This document shows, piece by piece, positions 18,511 to 26,881 of a DNA stretch of 64,000 nt. The position numbers and the translations under genes were made by a program. Numbering within the stretch: position 1 is the stretch's first letter; every line of letters starts with the position of its first letter. The notes under the pieces were generated by a model that was not told where the DNA came from, ran no database searches, and saw only the letters and a list, made by a program, of their open reading frames with translations. This stretch comes from Acidobacteriota bacterium. GTDB lineage: Bacteria; Acidobacteriota; Terriglobia; Acidiferrales; UBA7541. The stretch spans positions 40,491-104,490 of the forward strand of contig JAJYLB010000009.1 of assembly GCA_021788095.1 (NCBI GenBank), read 5' to 3'.

Positions 18511-19458
18511 TTATCCCCGCATAGTGTAATAGTTTGCCCCATCCGTGGAGACGTAGGCGCCTTGGTATGGCCCAAACGCGAGACTGGTTTGGCCGTCGAT
18601 TGGCGGGGCTCCACTGGTGCCAGCCGCGTAAGCTGAGGTTAGGGTCAACGTTCCAGTTCCCACGTTTGCTACGAGGACCTTCCACGTGCTGGATGGAGGC
18701 ACCGGTGGCAGGGTGAAAGTGATGGCAGATGCGGAATTTGCAACGATCAAGTAGCCGTCGTCGGTTTCCGCGATGTAGTAGTCTGCGATCTTGACGACCG
18801 CGCCGCCGAGAGGCTGGGGAATGCCTCCTGCTTCGAATGGGGTCGGACTGTCAGCCGTGCCGGCATATGTGTAGGGGCTGTAGTCGGAACAAGGGTACTT
18901 CGCGCGCGTCCGGAAATAGAAACTGCCGCTGCCAAGACTGAGCGCAAGGCCGAGCGTGTTCCCGACGGGGTAGACGGTGGTCGTGGCAGCGGTGAATCCG
19001 GAATCTGTGGATACTTCGAGAAAATACTGAATTCCAGGTGCCGCGCCCGCGCTGGCTCCGATCCGAATATTGAACACGCCGCTCTGACCGCTGACGAACA
19101 GCGACGCTGGCGGTTTCGGCGCGCTGAGCGCCCGGCTTGCGACTGTTTGGGCAGAGGGCGCTGCGTCGACGCCCACCTGCTTCTGGAGGGCGTTGAACGC
19201 CCCCGTGAGGCTGTTTAGCCAGTCGTAGAGCACCGGTTCGTCAATGGCGAGGTATCCGAGATTTGCTGTGCTCAGCACCTTCCCTGCCTCCTGCGCGCCG
19301 ATTTCTAGGATAGCGCCCGGCCGCAGAAGCCTGTCCTGGTCGACTTCGTCGTGAGGTTCGCCCACGAATTTGCCGGCGCGTGACGCACGAGATAGAGCCT
19401 CCGCGTCAAAGCTTCCCTGGGACCGCTGCGCCAAGGGTAATTCGATTGAAAGGTCCAA
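18511..19458 (-). CDS. prophage structural protein (putative tail/adhesion)
   Basis: Up to 315 residues. The C-terminal half is Gly/Ser/Thr-rich with beta-strand patterning (fibronectin-like SGQSGVFNIRIGASAG, then ITFTLPPVPPSSTWKVLVANVGTGTLTLT, ending SFGPYQGAYVSTDGANYY-like). That last type of segment, which models zero-padding of a spectrum of T/S strands, is common at the C-termini of phage tail proteins. The start is uncertain: the TTG at 19458 overlaps the upstream gene by 53 bases. It is the last gene of the late cluster. Confidence 0.65.
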   Translation of the reverse strand: MDLSIELPLAQRSQGSFDAEALSRASRAGKFVGEPHDEVDQDRLLRPGAILEIGAQEAGKVLSTANLGYLAIDEPVLYDWLNSLTGAFNALQKQVGVDAAPSAQTVASRALSAPKPPASLFVSGQSGVFNIRIGASAGAAPGIQYFLEVSTDSGFTAATTTVYPVGNTLGLALSLGSGSFYFRTRAKYPCSDYSPYTYAGTADSPTPFEAGGIPQPLGGAVVKIADYYIAETDDGYLIVANSASAITFTLPPVPPSSTWKVLVANVGTGTLTLTSAYAAGTSGAPPIDGQTSLAFGPYQGAYVSTDGANYYTMRG

Positions 19459-19762
19459 AATACTGGTCTGCCCCTGTCGTCTCCACGCCGGCCTGGACGG
19501 GTGGCCCAGTCAGAACAGGTTCCGGCCCGCCGCTTCGCACGGGAGGGTAGCCGAACCGCAGCGGACGCTTCCCGTTGCCGGGTCCCGGAAGTTGGAATAA
19601 CCGCGAGCCCGACTGCGGAGCAGCCGCAGTTACCGGGGCGCCCGGAACGACAGGCGCCGCTGGGTAGCTGCCCGCCGGGGTGCCGTAGCGCGGCGTTCCG
19701 TAGCCCGAAGGAGGCGGAAAGGTGTCCGAAAATAGCGCGAGTGGTCCGAAAAGTGGTGGCAT
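19406..19762 (-). CDS. prophage hypothetical protein, Pro/Gly-rich
   Basis: 118 residues, rich in Pro, Gly and Ala (SYPAAPVVPGAPVTAAAP), with a hydrophobic N-terminus MPPLFGPLALFSDTF. A GGAGG ribosome site lies 5 bases before the ATG, which supports reality. No family recognised; its place between the membrane/coiled-coil protein and the terminal tail protein suggests a virion or adaptor role. Confidence 0.55.
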   Translation of the reverse strand: MPPLFGPLALFSDTFPPPSGYGTPRYGTPAGSYPAAPVVPGAPVTAAAPQSGSRLFQLPGPGNGKRPLRFGYPPVRSGGPEPVLTGPPVQAGVETTGADQYFGPFNRITLGAAVPGKL

Positions 19763-19784
19763 GCTTACCTCCGTGTCACGCGCC

Positions 19785-20135
19785 TCAGTGCTTGAGCTTG
19801 TCGAACAGGTCGTTAAATCGCTGCGTGAGCACGGCGATCGCCTGCTGGTTCGACCAGTTCGCTGCGGTCAAGTCCCTGATCTCCTGCTCTTCGGCTTCTT
19901 GCGATTTGATTAACTGCTGGATCTGCGCAGTGAGGTCGGCCTGGCTGCTCGCCCGCGTTTCGAGACCCGAGGCCCAGGCGCCGCATAGGGCCACAACGAC
20001 GCCTGCCAGGAAGAGCGCCGCTCGTCTCCAGATGTCGTTCCTTCCGCTGCCGTGATCGGTCCGCATCGACGGCATCTTCCAACCCCAGCCGCTGCCCATC
20101 CGCGACCCCTCTTCCCACTTCGCCTCGGTTCCCAT
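19785..20135 (-). CDS. prophage single-pass membrane coiled-coil protein
   Basis: 116 residues: a charged N-terminus, one membrane helix (about residues 40-58, AALFLAGVVVALCGAW) and a C-terminal coiled coil rich in Gln, Glu and Ala (TAQIQQLIKSQEAEEQEIRDL). The topology (N-in, periplasmic helix) and position after the transglycosylase resemble spanin-like or lysis-accessory proteins, but it lacks a lipobox. ATGs at residues 13 and 21 are alternative starts. Confidence 0.6.
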   Translation of the reverse strand: MGTEAKWEEGSRMGSGWGWKMPSMRTDHGSGRNDIWRRAALFLAGVVVALCGAWASGLETRASSQADLTAQIQQLIKSQEAEEQEIRDLTAANWSNQQAIAVLTQRFNDLFDKLKH

Positions 20136-20154
20136 GCGCCGCCCTTTCCCGTTC

Positions 20155-20276
20155 CTAGAGGCTATTGCAAAACCACCGATTTGGGGGTCGGAGCTTCAGC
20201 TCCGACAAAAAGTGGCCACAATGAAGGGGCTTCAGCCCCTGAAGCATGTGCCGGGAGATTTTGCAATAGCTTCTAG
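20155..20276. mobile_element. MITE/REPIN-like element with 14-bp terminal inverted repeats
   Basis: Two CTAG tetramers (20155-20158 and 20273-20276) flank a 114-bp segment whose ends are inverted repeats: AGGCTATTGCAAAA at the left and TTTTGCAATAGCTT at the right (13 of 14 matching). Inside lie two perfect hairpins with TTCA loops: GTCGGAGC-TTCA-GCTCCGAC (20187-20206) and AGGGGC-TTCA-GCCCCT (20225-20240). It codes for nothing. It abuts the transglycosylase gene so closely that the TAG stop is part of the right CTAG. Confidence 0.75.
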
Positions 20277-20719
20277 CTGGTTTTGTACTTGGCCATGCGC
20301 GCCATCACCTCGTCGGGGTAGCTGGCGTTGCCGCCGCCATTCCAAAGCAAGAGCGCCGTCTTTGCGTCGCCACCGGCCGCGACGACCTTGCTCTTCAAGT
20401 GCAAGCAGCCCCATTCGAGTCCCACCGCCGGATCGCAGAGAGCAGCCAGATTTCCCGCGTACCCGTGCTCGCGCGCGCACTCGCCCATGATTTGCATCAG
20501 TCCCCATGAAAACGATCGCGCAACTCCCTCGGTGATGTCGTCGAGCTTCCCGGCGGTCACCAGCCGCTCGACGTAGCGGGTGAAGAAGCCCGGCTCGTAA
20601 CGTATCGCCCAGGGATTCCACCCACTTTCCTGCTCGACGACAGCGCAGACTACCGCCGGGTCGAGCCCGTGGGCCATCGCAGCAAGCCGCGCCTGCACTT
20701 GCATTTCGGCCGCGGTCAT
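20273..20719 (-). CDS. prophage lytic transglycosylase / endolysin (SLT-like)
   Basis: 148 residues from the ATG at 20719, which overlaps the preceding stop by ATGA. It shows the soluble lytic transglycosylase signature: catalytic Glu31 in VEQESGWNPWAIR, then SWGLMQIMGECAREHGY and LLLWNGGGNASYPDEV. It would cleave the MurNAc-GlcNAc bond of peptidoglycan, either as an endolysin or as a virion-associated enzyme that helps DNA entry. No signal peptide, so a holin would be needed for a lysis role. Confidence 0.88.
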   Translation of the reverse strand: MTAAEMQVQARLAAMAHGLDPAVVCAVVEQESGWNPWAIRYEPGFFTRYVERLVTAGKLDDITEGVARSFSWGLMQIMGECAREHGYAGNLAALCDPAVGLEWGCLHLKSKVVAAGGDAKTALLLWNGGGNASYPDEVMARMAKYKTS

Positions 20720-20904
20720 CGAGGGCTCCCCACCGCCTGCGCAGCCAGCTTCTTCAGTAGCCTCCGGTGCTTTCGCAGGCGCCTGCGCGCCGCAGCCAGA
20801 CCCGTGGCCGCAAGGTCTATGCCGTCCCGCAGTCCGGCGACGTAAAACGTCGTCCGGGCTAGCTCCTTTTCCGCGATGGCCTTTAGGTCTCTCTTCTCCG
20901 CCAT
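20716..20904 (-). CDS. small basic prophage protein
   Basis: 62 residues, very basic, with a helical Arg/Lys-rich C-terminus (AAARRRLRKHRRLLKKLAAQ). It overlaps the upstream tail gene by one base (TAATG) and the transglycosylase by four, so it sits in a translationally coupled chain. No family recognised. Confidence 0.6.
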   Translation of the reverse strand: MAEKRDLKAIAEKELARTTFYVAGLRDGIDLAATGLAAARRRLRKHRRLLKKLAAQAVGSPR

Positions 20905-23900
20905 TAATTGCTCCCAAACGGCGCCCAGGGATCGAGTTTCAGATAGACCTCGATCCGCTGCGACAGGCTGAACCAGTCGCCGGGACTCGCGGTTTTGTCG
21001 ATCCCGAACCGCAGCGCCAACATCTCGCCCGAGAGATTGATCGGCAGTTCGAGATTGCCGCCCAGCGCCGGGCTCGAAAGCGCGAGCGTGCCAAGCAGCG
21101 GCATCACTGCGCCGCCGCTCGAGCTGCCGTTTGCCCCGTCGTTCCCAAAGGTGAATTCGGTCGCGCTGGGCGCGGCGAGCAACGTCATCTGCCCGTTGTA
21201 GCTCGGGTCGGCCACGCCCTGAACGTCCACTAGCTGGCCTTTGTAAAGTCCGTGCGGCGTCGCGGTGGTCACCGTGACGAGGTTCGCGGTCCGCGAAATG
21301 GCCGCGATCGCCAGCGCGCGGTTCGCCACACGGAATCCCGCGACCACCAGCGTGCCCCGCCCCTCCCCATTGATTCGCAAGTAGCCGAAGAGCTTCCGGC
21401 CGACTGGCGGCAAACCGAGGTCGGACCCGTTCGCGAAATAGGTTGCGTAGTAGGCGGGAATCACCTTGCCGTTGTCGCTGTAGGTCCCCTCTGCGAGCAG
21501 ATTGATGTCGCCGCTCGCGTCATTCGACCCGAGGAAGATCGGGAGCGTTCCGTCCGGTCGCACCACCGCCGCAGCGCAGTTGGCGGCAATCGTCCACGGT
21601 GCCCAGCCGCGCGCCAGCGGGGCGTCTTTGAACTTGCGGAAGATCGTCACATCCGTCAGGCTCTCCGAGCCGTAGGGGTAGTACATCGCTAGGGTCCAGT
21701 TCGGCATCGTCGCCGCACCGAATGGCGCGCCCACCAGCAGCCGCTTCTTGTCTTCCTGGAGCACCGCCCAGATCGTGTGTCCCGCCGACCAATTCACCTG
21801 GTCCCACGCCGGCCCCTTGCCCGTCGCCAAGTTGCGCTGGTCGGTGTGGATTTCCTGGGAAATCTTCTGCGGCGGCGACCCATCGAAGACGTAGATCCCA
21901 TTCTCGCCGGCAATCACGGCGGCTTGGTCTCCCATCGCCACGCCATGCACCGACGGCGTCCCCACGCGATTCGAGATCTGCTCGATCGACCACAGCGCCG
22001 GCTCGTTCACTCCATCGTCGGTCGTGACGTAAAGCGAGCGTTCCTTCACGATGTAGAGGTTGTTGCGCAGGACGAAGGCATTCGTGATTCGCTGGCCGTC
22101 GTTCGAGCTGACGAGCATCAGGCCGTTCACTCCGTCATAGCTCTCGGGATCGTTCACCCGGCTCGCCCGCATCACCGATCCCGCCAACTCCCCGAGCGCC
22201 GTCTCGTAAATTTTGATGTTATCCACAAGGAAGTAGCCGCCACCCGTTGGCGTGCCATCGGCGTAGACTTGGAGAACCAGGTCGGTGGGAATCAGGCTGA
22301 GGTCTGCGGCTCCAACGATGTCCGCCACGAACTCGGTGTAGGCCGCGCCAGCCGCGAGCGAAGCCGCCGGCACGGCAAGGCCGGCGCTCAAATAGCCAAG
22401 GGATGCCGACGCCAGATTGACGTGCAGCGTCCCCTGCGTGAGCCCAGAGCCGGCCACCCGCGCGCGCACCCGGTAGGCCGTGCTGGGCGAAATCAGAGCG
22501 ACGCCGTTGTAGTCCTGATAGGCGGCCTGCACGATCTTCCCGACTACCGTCGTTGCGCCATCGCCAGTGATGCGGTACGCATCGCCCCAGACCACGTTCA
22601 CCTGTTCCTCGCTGCCGCCGACGGGGTAGGTGTAGCCGGGCGCGTTTACGGCGGCCCATCCCTGCGGCGTGTTGGTTCCCCCAAAGCCGCCGTCGAACGT
22701 GAGATTGAGCCACACGCCGTTCTTTCCCGCGAACTGCCCCGTGCGCTCGCCCCACCAGAACAGCCGGTCGCTGTAGGCGATCGCTCCTGCCTGCTCTGGC
22801 AGTTCGATAAGATCGAACAGGTAGCCGCAAGGGGTTCCCGCAAGCAGTTGATCGTCGGAGAAGTCGAGCGTCGCGCTGGTCGTGGAATTGTCGGGGATAT
22901 ACATCGAAGTGGCGGACATGAACGGTCCTGGGGCCGCCGCCTGGCTGCCCGTAGGGGCCAGCGTGTAAAAGCTCGGGGCGCCAGACTGGCCGGCGGGCGT
23001 GAACATCAAGACGCGCGCCACGACGTTCGCCGGGCCCGTCGGAATCCCCGTAAGATAAACCACGCTGCCATCCGCCGCCGTGAAAGTCACCGGCGGGCTT
23101 GGTCGCGTCCAATAGCCCTGCCGAGTGACGAAACTCACGGCGACCTGGTGCGTGCCGCCAGAGACGCTGCCTGCCGTCCCGCCGCCGCCTCCGCCGCTCG
23201 GGGTCACCGTTGCCCCGGCGGTATTGCCCGACTCATTTATGCCCGTCTGGGCGTAGGCGAATTCGCTTGGCGTTGGCGTCGACGTCACGGTGAAGGTGCC
23301 GTTAAAGCTGTCGGTCGAGCCGCTGACGCCGGCAACCGTCACCTGCTCCCCAACCGTGAGGCCGGTCACGACTTCGGCTGCCGCCGTGACGACGTTGCTG
23401 TTTCGCTGGATGCTCGACAGGCCGAAGGAGCCGGGGCCGGCCGCAGCCGGCGTCGCCGTCGCCGCCGCGGTGTTTCCCGACTCGTTGACTCCAGTCTGGT
23501 CGTAGAAGATGTACAGCTCTGGAGCGGAAACCTGCGTTATGGCGAATGTGCCGTTGAAGCTGTCGGTCGAGCCGGTGACGCCCTGGATCACTACCTGGCT
23601 GCCGATCGCCCACCCTACCACCGCCGCGAGCTTCACGGTAACGACGTTGGCGCTTCTCGCAATACTCACGATCCCAACGGACGACGAGGAGCCACCAGCA
23701 GTCCCGGCAACCGGCCCCGCGCCCGGCCCGCACTGGCTCACGCGGTCGAAATTGGTGTCATCGAACTGCCGCGGCAAGTCGATCCCGTTCTTCCCGTTGC
23801 TCAAGGCCAGATATTCGCGCCCAAACTGCGTTGCCGATCGGCCAATCGCGCCTTCAGCCAAGGCGGAAACCACGAGCTGCAAGCTCCCCGTGGGATTCTC

Positions 23901-24167
23901 TTTGTACAGGTGTCCCAGGGAATCGAGCACCAGGAGCCGGTTCGTGCCGTTGAGCGTAGGGAACGTCTTGAGGTAGTTGACGAGCGCCCCGCCGGTTAGC
24001 GTGGGGAACTGAGCGAGGAGTCCCGGGCGCGTCCTGACCCCGGCCGCCACCAAGTCCACGTCCTGGCAGTCCCAACTCATGCCGTTTGGCAGGCCCTCGG
24101 GCGCGCCATTCGGTATCCACCCGCCAAACATATTGATTGGTTGCGGTACAAAGCTCTCGCCACTCAC
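20904..24167 (-). CDS. large prophage tail/hub protein with three Ig-like repeats
   Basis: 1087 residues. The N-terminus (FVPQPINMFGGWIPNGAPEGLPNGMSWDCQDVDL) and the propeller-like centre (VHGVAMGDQAAVIAGENGIYVFDG) resemble podovirus tail-nozzle or DNA-stabilisation hub proteins (T7 gp12 / P22 gp10 type). Two near-identical modules at residues 166-240 and 250-322 share GSTDSFNGTF and QTGxNESGNTA, and a third lies near 985-1050 (SRTANLVTVTTATPHG, YNGQMTLL). The overlap with the upstream gene is ATGA-type. The role is inferred from N-terminal pattern and context. Confidence 0.75.
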   Translation of the reverse strand: MSGESFVPQPINMFGGWIPNGAPEGLPNGMSWDCQDVDLVAAGVRTRPGLLAQFPTLTGGALVNYLKTFPTLNGTNRLLVLDSLGHLYKENPTGSLQLVVSALAEGAIGRSATQFGREYLALSNGKNGIDLPRQFDDTNFDRVSQCGPGAGPVAGTAGGSSSSVGIVSIARSANVVTVKLAAVVGWAIGSQVVIQGVTGSTDSFNGTFAITQVSAPELYIFYDQTGVNESGNTAAATATPAAAGPGSFGLSSIQRNSNVVTAAAEVVTGLTVGEQVTVAGVSGSTDSFNGTFTVTSTPTPSEFAYAQTGINESGNTAGATVTPSGGGGGGTAGSVSGGTHQVAVSFVTRQGYWTRPSPPVTFTAADGSVVYLTGIPTGPANVVARVLMFTPAGQSGAPSFYTLAPTGSQAAAPGPFMSATSMYIPDNSTTSATLDFSDDQLLAGTPCGYLFDLIELPEQAGAIAYSDRLFWWGERTGQFAGKNGVWLNLTFDGGFGGTNTPQGWAAVNAPGYTYPVGGSEEQVNVVWGDAYRITGDGATTVVGKIVQAAYQDYNGVALISPSTAYRVRARVAGSGLTQGTLHVNLASASLGYLSAGLAVPAASLAAGAAYTEFVADIVGAADLSLIPTDLVLQVYADGTPTGGGYFLVDNIKIYETALGELAGSVMRASRVNDPESYDGVNGLMLVSSNDGQRITNAFVLRNNLYIVKERSLYVTTDDGVNEPALWSIEQISNRVGTPSVHGVAMGDQAAVIAGENGIYVFDGSPPQKISQEIHTDQRNLATGKGPAWDQVNWSAGHTIWAVLQEDKKRLLVGAPFGAATMPNWTLAMYYPYGSESLTDVTIFRKFKDAPLARGWAPWTIAANCAAAVVRPDGTLPIFLGSNDASGDINLLAEGTYSDNGKVIPAYYATYFANGSDLGLPPVGRKLFGYLRINGEGRGTLVVAGFRVANRALAIAAISRTANLVTVTTATPHGLYKGQLVDVQGVADPSYNGQMTLLAAPSATEFTFGNDGANGSSSGGAVMPLLGTLALSSPALGGNLELPINLSGEMLALRFGIDKTASPGDWFSLSQRIEVYLKLDPWAPFGSN

Positions 24168-24619
24168 GGTCCACCCCTATGGCTGAGCCATCTTCGGTCC
24201 CGAAGCCATCCCCGCAGATTGGCCTGTACCTGAAAGGCCAGCGGAACCCACCACAGCGCCCTGATGAATCGGTGCTTCGATTCCCGCATCTTGTGGCCCA
24301 CCAAAGCCAAGCCCGCAATCATCCCCTGCTGTTCGAGGTAGATGGCGGGCGCCGGCTGGCCGAGCAGCGGGCGCACCAAAGGGTTGTCCTCATGGAAGCC
24401 ACCTGCCGCTTGCGCCTCGATCGTCACGTGCATGTCCATCGCATTGAACGTTGACATGGAAGCCCATAGCACCATCAGGGGCTTATCCCGGAATAGGCGT
24501 GCGAGCCCTTCGCCCATGACATCTTGCCGGGTGCCTTTGGCCTTCTTCGGCCCCGCCACAGCGGGTATCGCCGCGAGGGTGCATAGAAGCACCCAGGCCA
24601 CCTGCGAACGGCTTCTCAT
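24164..24619 (-). CDS. prophage-encoded exported protein of unknown function
   Basis: 151 residues from the ATG at 24619, beginning with a signal peptide (MRSRSQVAWVLLCTLAAIPAVAG). The mature part has FNAMDMHVT, FHEDNPLVRPL and the C-terminal HKMRESKHRFIRALWWVP, with one or two hydrophobic stretches. No known family. It overlaps the tail/hub gene by four bases, so it is expressed with the virion genes. A Sec signal in this position is unusual for a tailed-phage cassette. Confidence 0.65.
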   Translation of the reverse strand: MRSRSQVAWVLLCTLAAIPAVAGPKKAKGTRQDVMGEGLARLFRDKPLMVLWASMSTFNAMDMHVTIEAQAAGGFHEDNPLVRPLLGQPAPAIYLEQQGMIAGLALVGHKMRESKHRFIRALWWVPLAFQVQANLRGWLRDRRWLSHRGGP

Positions 24620-24867
24620 CTCGGGTGAACGTTTTCCCACGTCGCGGCTTAACGTCGGTGCAGCCGCCCGGCCCGCCACCCCTATGGGCCGTCGTCCAAA
24701 GGCATAGCGAGGCGGTCCTCGTTGCCTGCCGCGCCGCAGCCCGAAACAGGGTCGAAGGCCAACCCGATCACGGCCGGAGCGAATCGGATTCGGCGCGAGA
24801 GTCTAACTCGCATCCCTGGCTTATGGTTCCGGTCAGCTTCCGCGGATTGAGCTACCTTGCGGTTTGG

Positions 24868-25086
24868 CTAAAGCGCCAAATGGTTGCGCGCCCGCGCCTC
24901 GCGCATCCCCATCTGTCCGGTGAGCGATTTTTCCTCTTCGGGAGTGAACAGGGGGGCAATGGACGGAACTCGTAGCGGGTACTCGACGCCCTTCATGGCG
25001 CTCGCACATGCCCGGCAAACAGTCTTTCCTTGCTTTTCGAGTTCAGCCACACCGGCACATAAATGGTGAAAGAAGCACAGCATCAT
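24868..25086 (-). CDS. small Cys-rich prophage protein
   Basis: 72 residues: MMLCFFHHLCAGVAELEKQG, then a CRAC pair and the acidic LFTPEEEKSLTGQMGMREARARNH. The Cys/His pattern may bind zinc. GGAGG lies 11 bases upstream of the first ATG. It is separated from both neighbours by more than 230 bp. No family recognised, but the composition is protein-like, unlike the overlapping frames. Confidence 0.5.
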   Translation of the reverse strand: MMLCFFHHLCAGVAELEKQGKTVCRACASAMKGVEYPLRVPSIAPLFTPEEEKSLTGQMGMREARARNHLAL

Positions 25087-25204
25087 GTTGGGATTAACCT
25101 CCGCTTGCGCAGCGCCGGCCGGAATTCATCCCCGTGCTTTCCACGGGAAGACCTTCAATCCAGGGGCGGGATAAAGTTCCCGAGCTACTCCTGCACCTTG
25201 TCGT

Positions 25205-25279
25205 TTACCGTCGGTAGAAGAGCACTGGTATGACGAGGACGCAAAACAGGGCAAAAAGCCTCGCCAGCGCCCTGCACAC
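25205..25279 (-). CDS. possible 24-residue membrane peptide
   Basis: GTG start with GGGGAGAG six bases upstream. It encodes VCRALARLFALFCVLVIPVL plus FYRR, which is one hydrophobic helix flanked by Arg. It lies in the 233-bp gap after the Gln-rich virion protein. Short and unproven. Confidence 0.28.
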   Translation of the reverse strand: MCRALARLFALFCVLVIPVLFYRR

Positions 25280-25319
25280 CGGCTGCTCTCCCCAGTTTCG
25301 AGACCATGCGGCGGGTCTC

Positions 25320-25841
25320 CTAAAAGCTCAGGCCCAAGGGTCCGAACTTGAAACTGTTCGTAGGTTTCGCCGCGCCTTCCTGCGTCGCTAGCGATTCGTT
25401 TGGCAGCCCGAGCATCCGGCTGAGAAGGCTCGTGTCTACCCCATACAGGTCCGCAAGACTCTTCAGGCCCGCTTGCTGCTCCTGTAGCTGCTGGTTCTGG
25501 TAGGCGAGCTTCCCTCGCAGTGCCGCGTTGCCCTCGCCAGCCGCCTGCTGCCCGGCAAGATTCTCCTCTTCGGCGCCGTACCCGGCTTCGTTCCTCGTTC
25601 GAGAGACGCGACTAGCCGCCCGCTGCCTCGCCGTATCCATCGCCGAGTCTACCGGCTGCATCTCTGCCTGTTCGTAATCGTTCTCGATTTGCGGACTGCC
25701 CCAGTTGAGCATCCCCTCCGCCGTCGGCGTGGTGGCGCCCTGGAGCTGCTGGTTCGCCGCCTGTTGCGCCGCAGCCTGCTGCTCCTGCTGGGTCATCAGT
25801 TGCTGCGCTTCGTTCTGAACCTTCGATTCGCCCCGTGCCAT
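25320..25841 (-). CDS. Gln/Ala-rich prophage internal virion protein (putative)
   Basis: 173 residues with very high Gln and Ala content (QQEQQAAAQQAANQQLQ; later YQNQQLQEQQAGLKSL) and predicted long helices. Such compositions are common in podovirus ejection or internal virion proteins, but there is no specific motif. GGGGAGG precedes the ATG at a good distance. The C-terminus ends KFGPLGLSF. Confidence 0.65.
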   Translation of the reverse strand: MARGESKVQNEAQQLMTQQEQQAAAQQAANQQLQGATTPTAEGMLNWGSPQIENDYEQAEMQPVDSAMDTARQRAASRVSRTRNEAGYGAEEENLAGQQAAGEGNAALRGKLAYQNQQLQEQQAGLKSLADLYGVDTSLLSRMLGLPNESLATQEGAAKPTNSFKFGPLGLSF

Positions 25842-25881
25842 CTCGCGCCTCCCCGCCTGACTGTCCTCGCCCCTTCAGGTC

Positions 25882-25901
25882 ATTCCCGCGAAAGCGGGAA
25901 T
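25882..25901. repeat. REP-like hairpin ATTCCCGC-GAAA-GCGGGAAT
   Basis: A perfect 8-bp stem with a GAAA tetraloop in the 78-bp gap between two virion genes. The same core is a widespread intergenic repeat in proteobacterial and other genomes. It may terminate or stabilise transcripts. Confidence 0.7.
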
Positions 25902-25919
25902 CCACTTCGCCACGGAGCC

Positions 25920-26342
25920 CTACGTTGCGCTCCACTCGCTTCCCGGTTTTCCCAGCGGCAGCCAATAGCAAGTCCACGCCGGCTGCGACCACCCCAGCCG
26001 CAGCAGCCTTCGCCCGAAACTCTTCGCTATCTCCGGAGGCAGCCAACAATGCGCGTCGTCGATCCCGCGCCGCCATGCCTCTTGCGTAGCCGCCCGATGG
26101 AGCGATCGCAGCCATTCCCATCGCTCACGCGGCGTCCCCGCCTCGGGATCCGTGAGCAGATAAACCTCGGAAGTGAGTCGCGCCAGCGCCGCCATCGCCG
26201 GCTTCCCCGCGTCGTTCTCGACCACCGTCCGCAGCAGAAATGATCCATCGTCAATATCCGGCAGCGCGTACCGGAATCCCTGCTTGGCGTGCATCGCGCG
26301 CAGCCGCGCCAGGTCCTCGCTCCGGTATTCCCGAATCCTCAC
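25920..26342 (-). CDS. GNAT-like acetyltransferase, prophage-encoded
   Basis: 140 residues. MRIREYRSEDLARLRAMHAKQ and the following strands resemble the N-terminus of GNAT folds, and LTSEVYLLTDPEAG plus AWRRGIDDAHCWLPPEIAKSFGRRLLRLGW resemble the phage-borne GNAT-type proteins found near tail genes. The canonical acetyl-CoA motif (Q/RxxGxG/A) is not evident, so it may be degenerate. GTG start with AGGAG upstream. The substrate is unknown. Confidence 0.6.
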   Translation of the reverse strand: MRIREYRSEDLARLRAMHAKQGFRYALPDIDDGSFLLRTVVENDAGKPAMAALARLTSEVYLLTDPEAGTPRERWEWLRSLHRAATQEAWRRGIDDAHCWLPPEIAKSFGRRLLRLGWSQPAWTCYWLPLGKPGSEWSAT

Positions 26343-26374
26343 CGTCTCCTGCCGCCCTTCGGTTTCCAGTCTTG

Positions 26375-26409
26375 CTGTTGCCTATTGCCTGCTGCCTGTT
26401 GCCTACTGT
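26375..26409. repeat. heptamer array (consensus CTGTTGC, 5 units)
   Basis: Five 7-bp units in register on the + strand: CTGTTGC, CTATTGC, CTGCTGC, CTGTTGC, CTACTGT. The last unit contains the stop codon of the preceding (frameshifted) minus-strand gene. Confidence 0.8.
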
Positions 26410-26644
26410 TTCTTCCCGCCCAGCGCCCCAATCACCTGCCCAAACAGCTTCGCGGCAGGTTTCTGCGCCGCCTTCTGCTTCTGCTTGTCCTGCCCAAGCG
26501 CCTGCGAAGCCTTCTGCGACACCCCGCTCGCCGCCCATCCCGAAGGCGTCCCCTTCGCCGCTTCCTCTGCAATCCACCCGGCAAAGCGATCGAGCAGCCC
26601 CCCGGCTGTTTCTTCTGCTGCGGACTCTGCCCTTGCTGAGGCAC
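26403..26644 (-). pseudogene. small prophage gene, frameshifted at a G6 run
   Basis: A GTG start at 26644 with AGGAAGG upstream encodes MPQQGQSPQQKKQPGG. At the CCCCCC/GGGGGG run (26598-26603) the protein-like sequence moves to another frame: LLDRFAGWIAEEAAKGTPSG, then WAASGVSQKASQALGQDKQK and a C-terminus KLFGQVIGALGGKKQ ending in TAG (26405-26403). One extra G would give a continuous product of about 81 residues. It may be an assembly indel, real decay or recoding. Function unknown; the protein would be helical and amphipathic. Confidence 0.55.
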
Positions 26645-26650
26645 CGCGCC

Positions 26651-26860
26651 CTACCTTCCTGCCGCAGGCCGCGGCAACCCCACGTGTCTGCGCTTGCGCA
26701 CGCGCTCCGGCAAGCCCGCATCCCTCGTCGCGGCAAAGTCATGGAGCTGCTGGTGACTCATCCGCTCTTTCATCTGCCGTTCTCTGGGCGGCAGCTTCGA
26801 GCCCGCCGTGTGCTCGATCCACCCGAACAACCGCCGCTGCGCCTGACTCGTTGCCGGCAT
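26651..26860 (-). CDS. small prophage protein, DUF3008-like
   Basis: 69 residues. MPATSQAQRRLFGWIEHTAG and MKERMSHQQLHDFAATRDAGLP match the layout of the short phage DUF3008-type proteins (MPAxSxAQQRLMG...LxDFA). GAGGAAGC precedes the ATG. The role is unknown; family members often lie near virion genes. Confidence 0.65.
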   Translation of the reverse strand: MPATSQAQRRLFGWIEHTAGSKLPPRERQMKERMSHQQLHDFAATRDAGLPERVRKRRHVGLPRPAAGR

Positions 26861-26881
26861 CGCTTCCTCAGTCCCGTCTTC

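Noticed and set aside
21777..23999. 740-residue plus-strand open frame opposite the tail-hub gene
   Set aside because: Antisense shadow of a GC-rich gene: Arg/His/Val-rich, no motif, no ribosome site.
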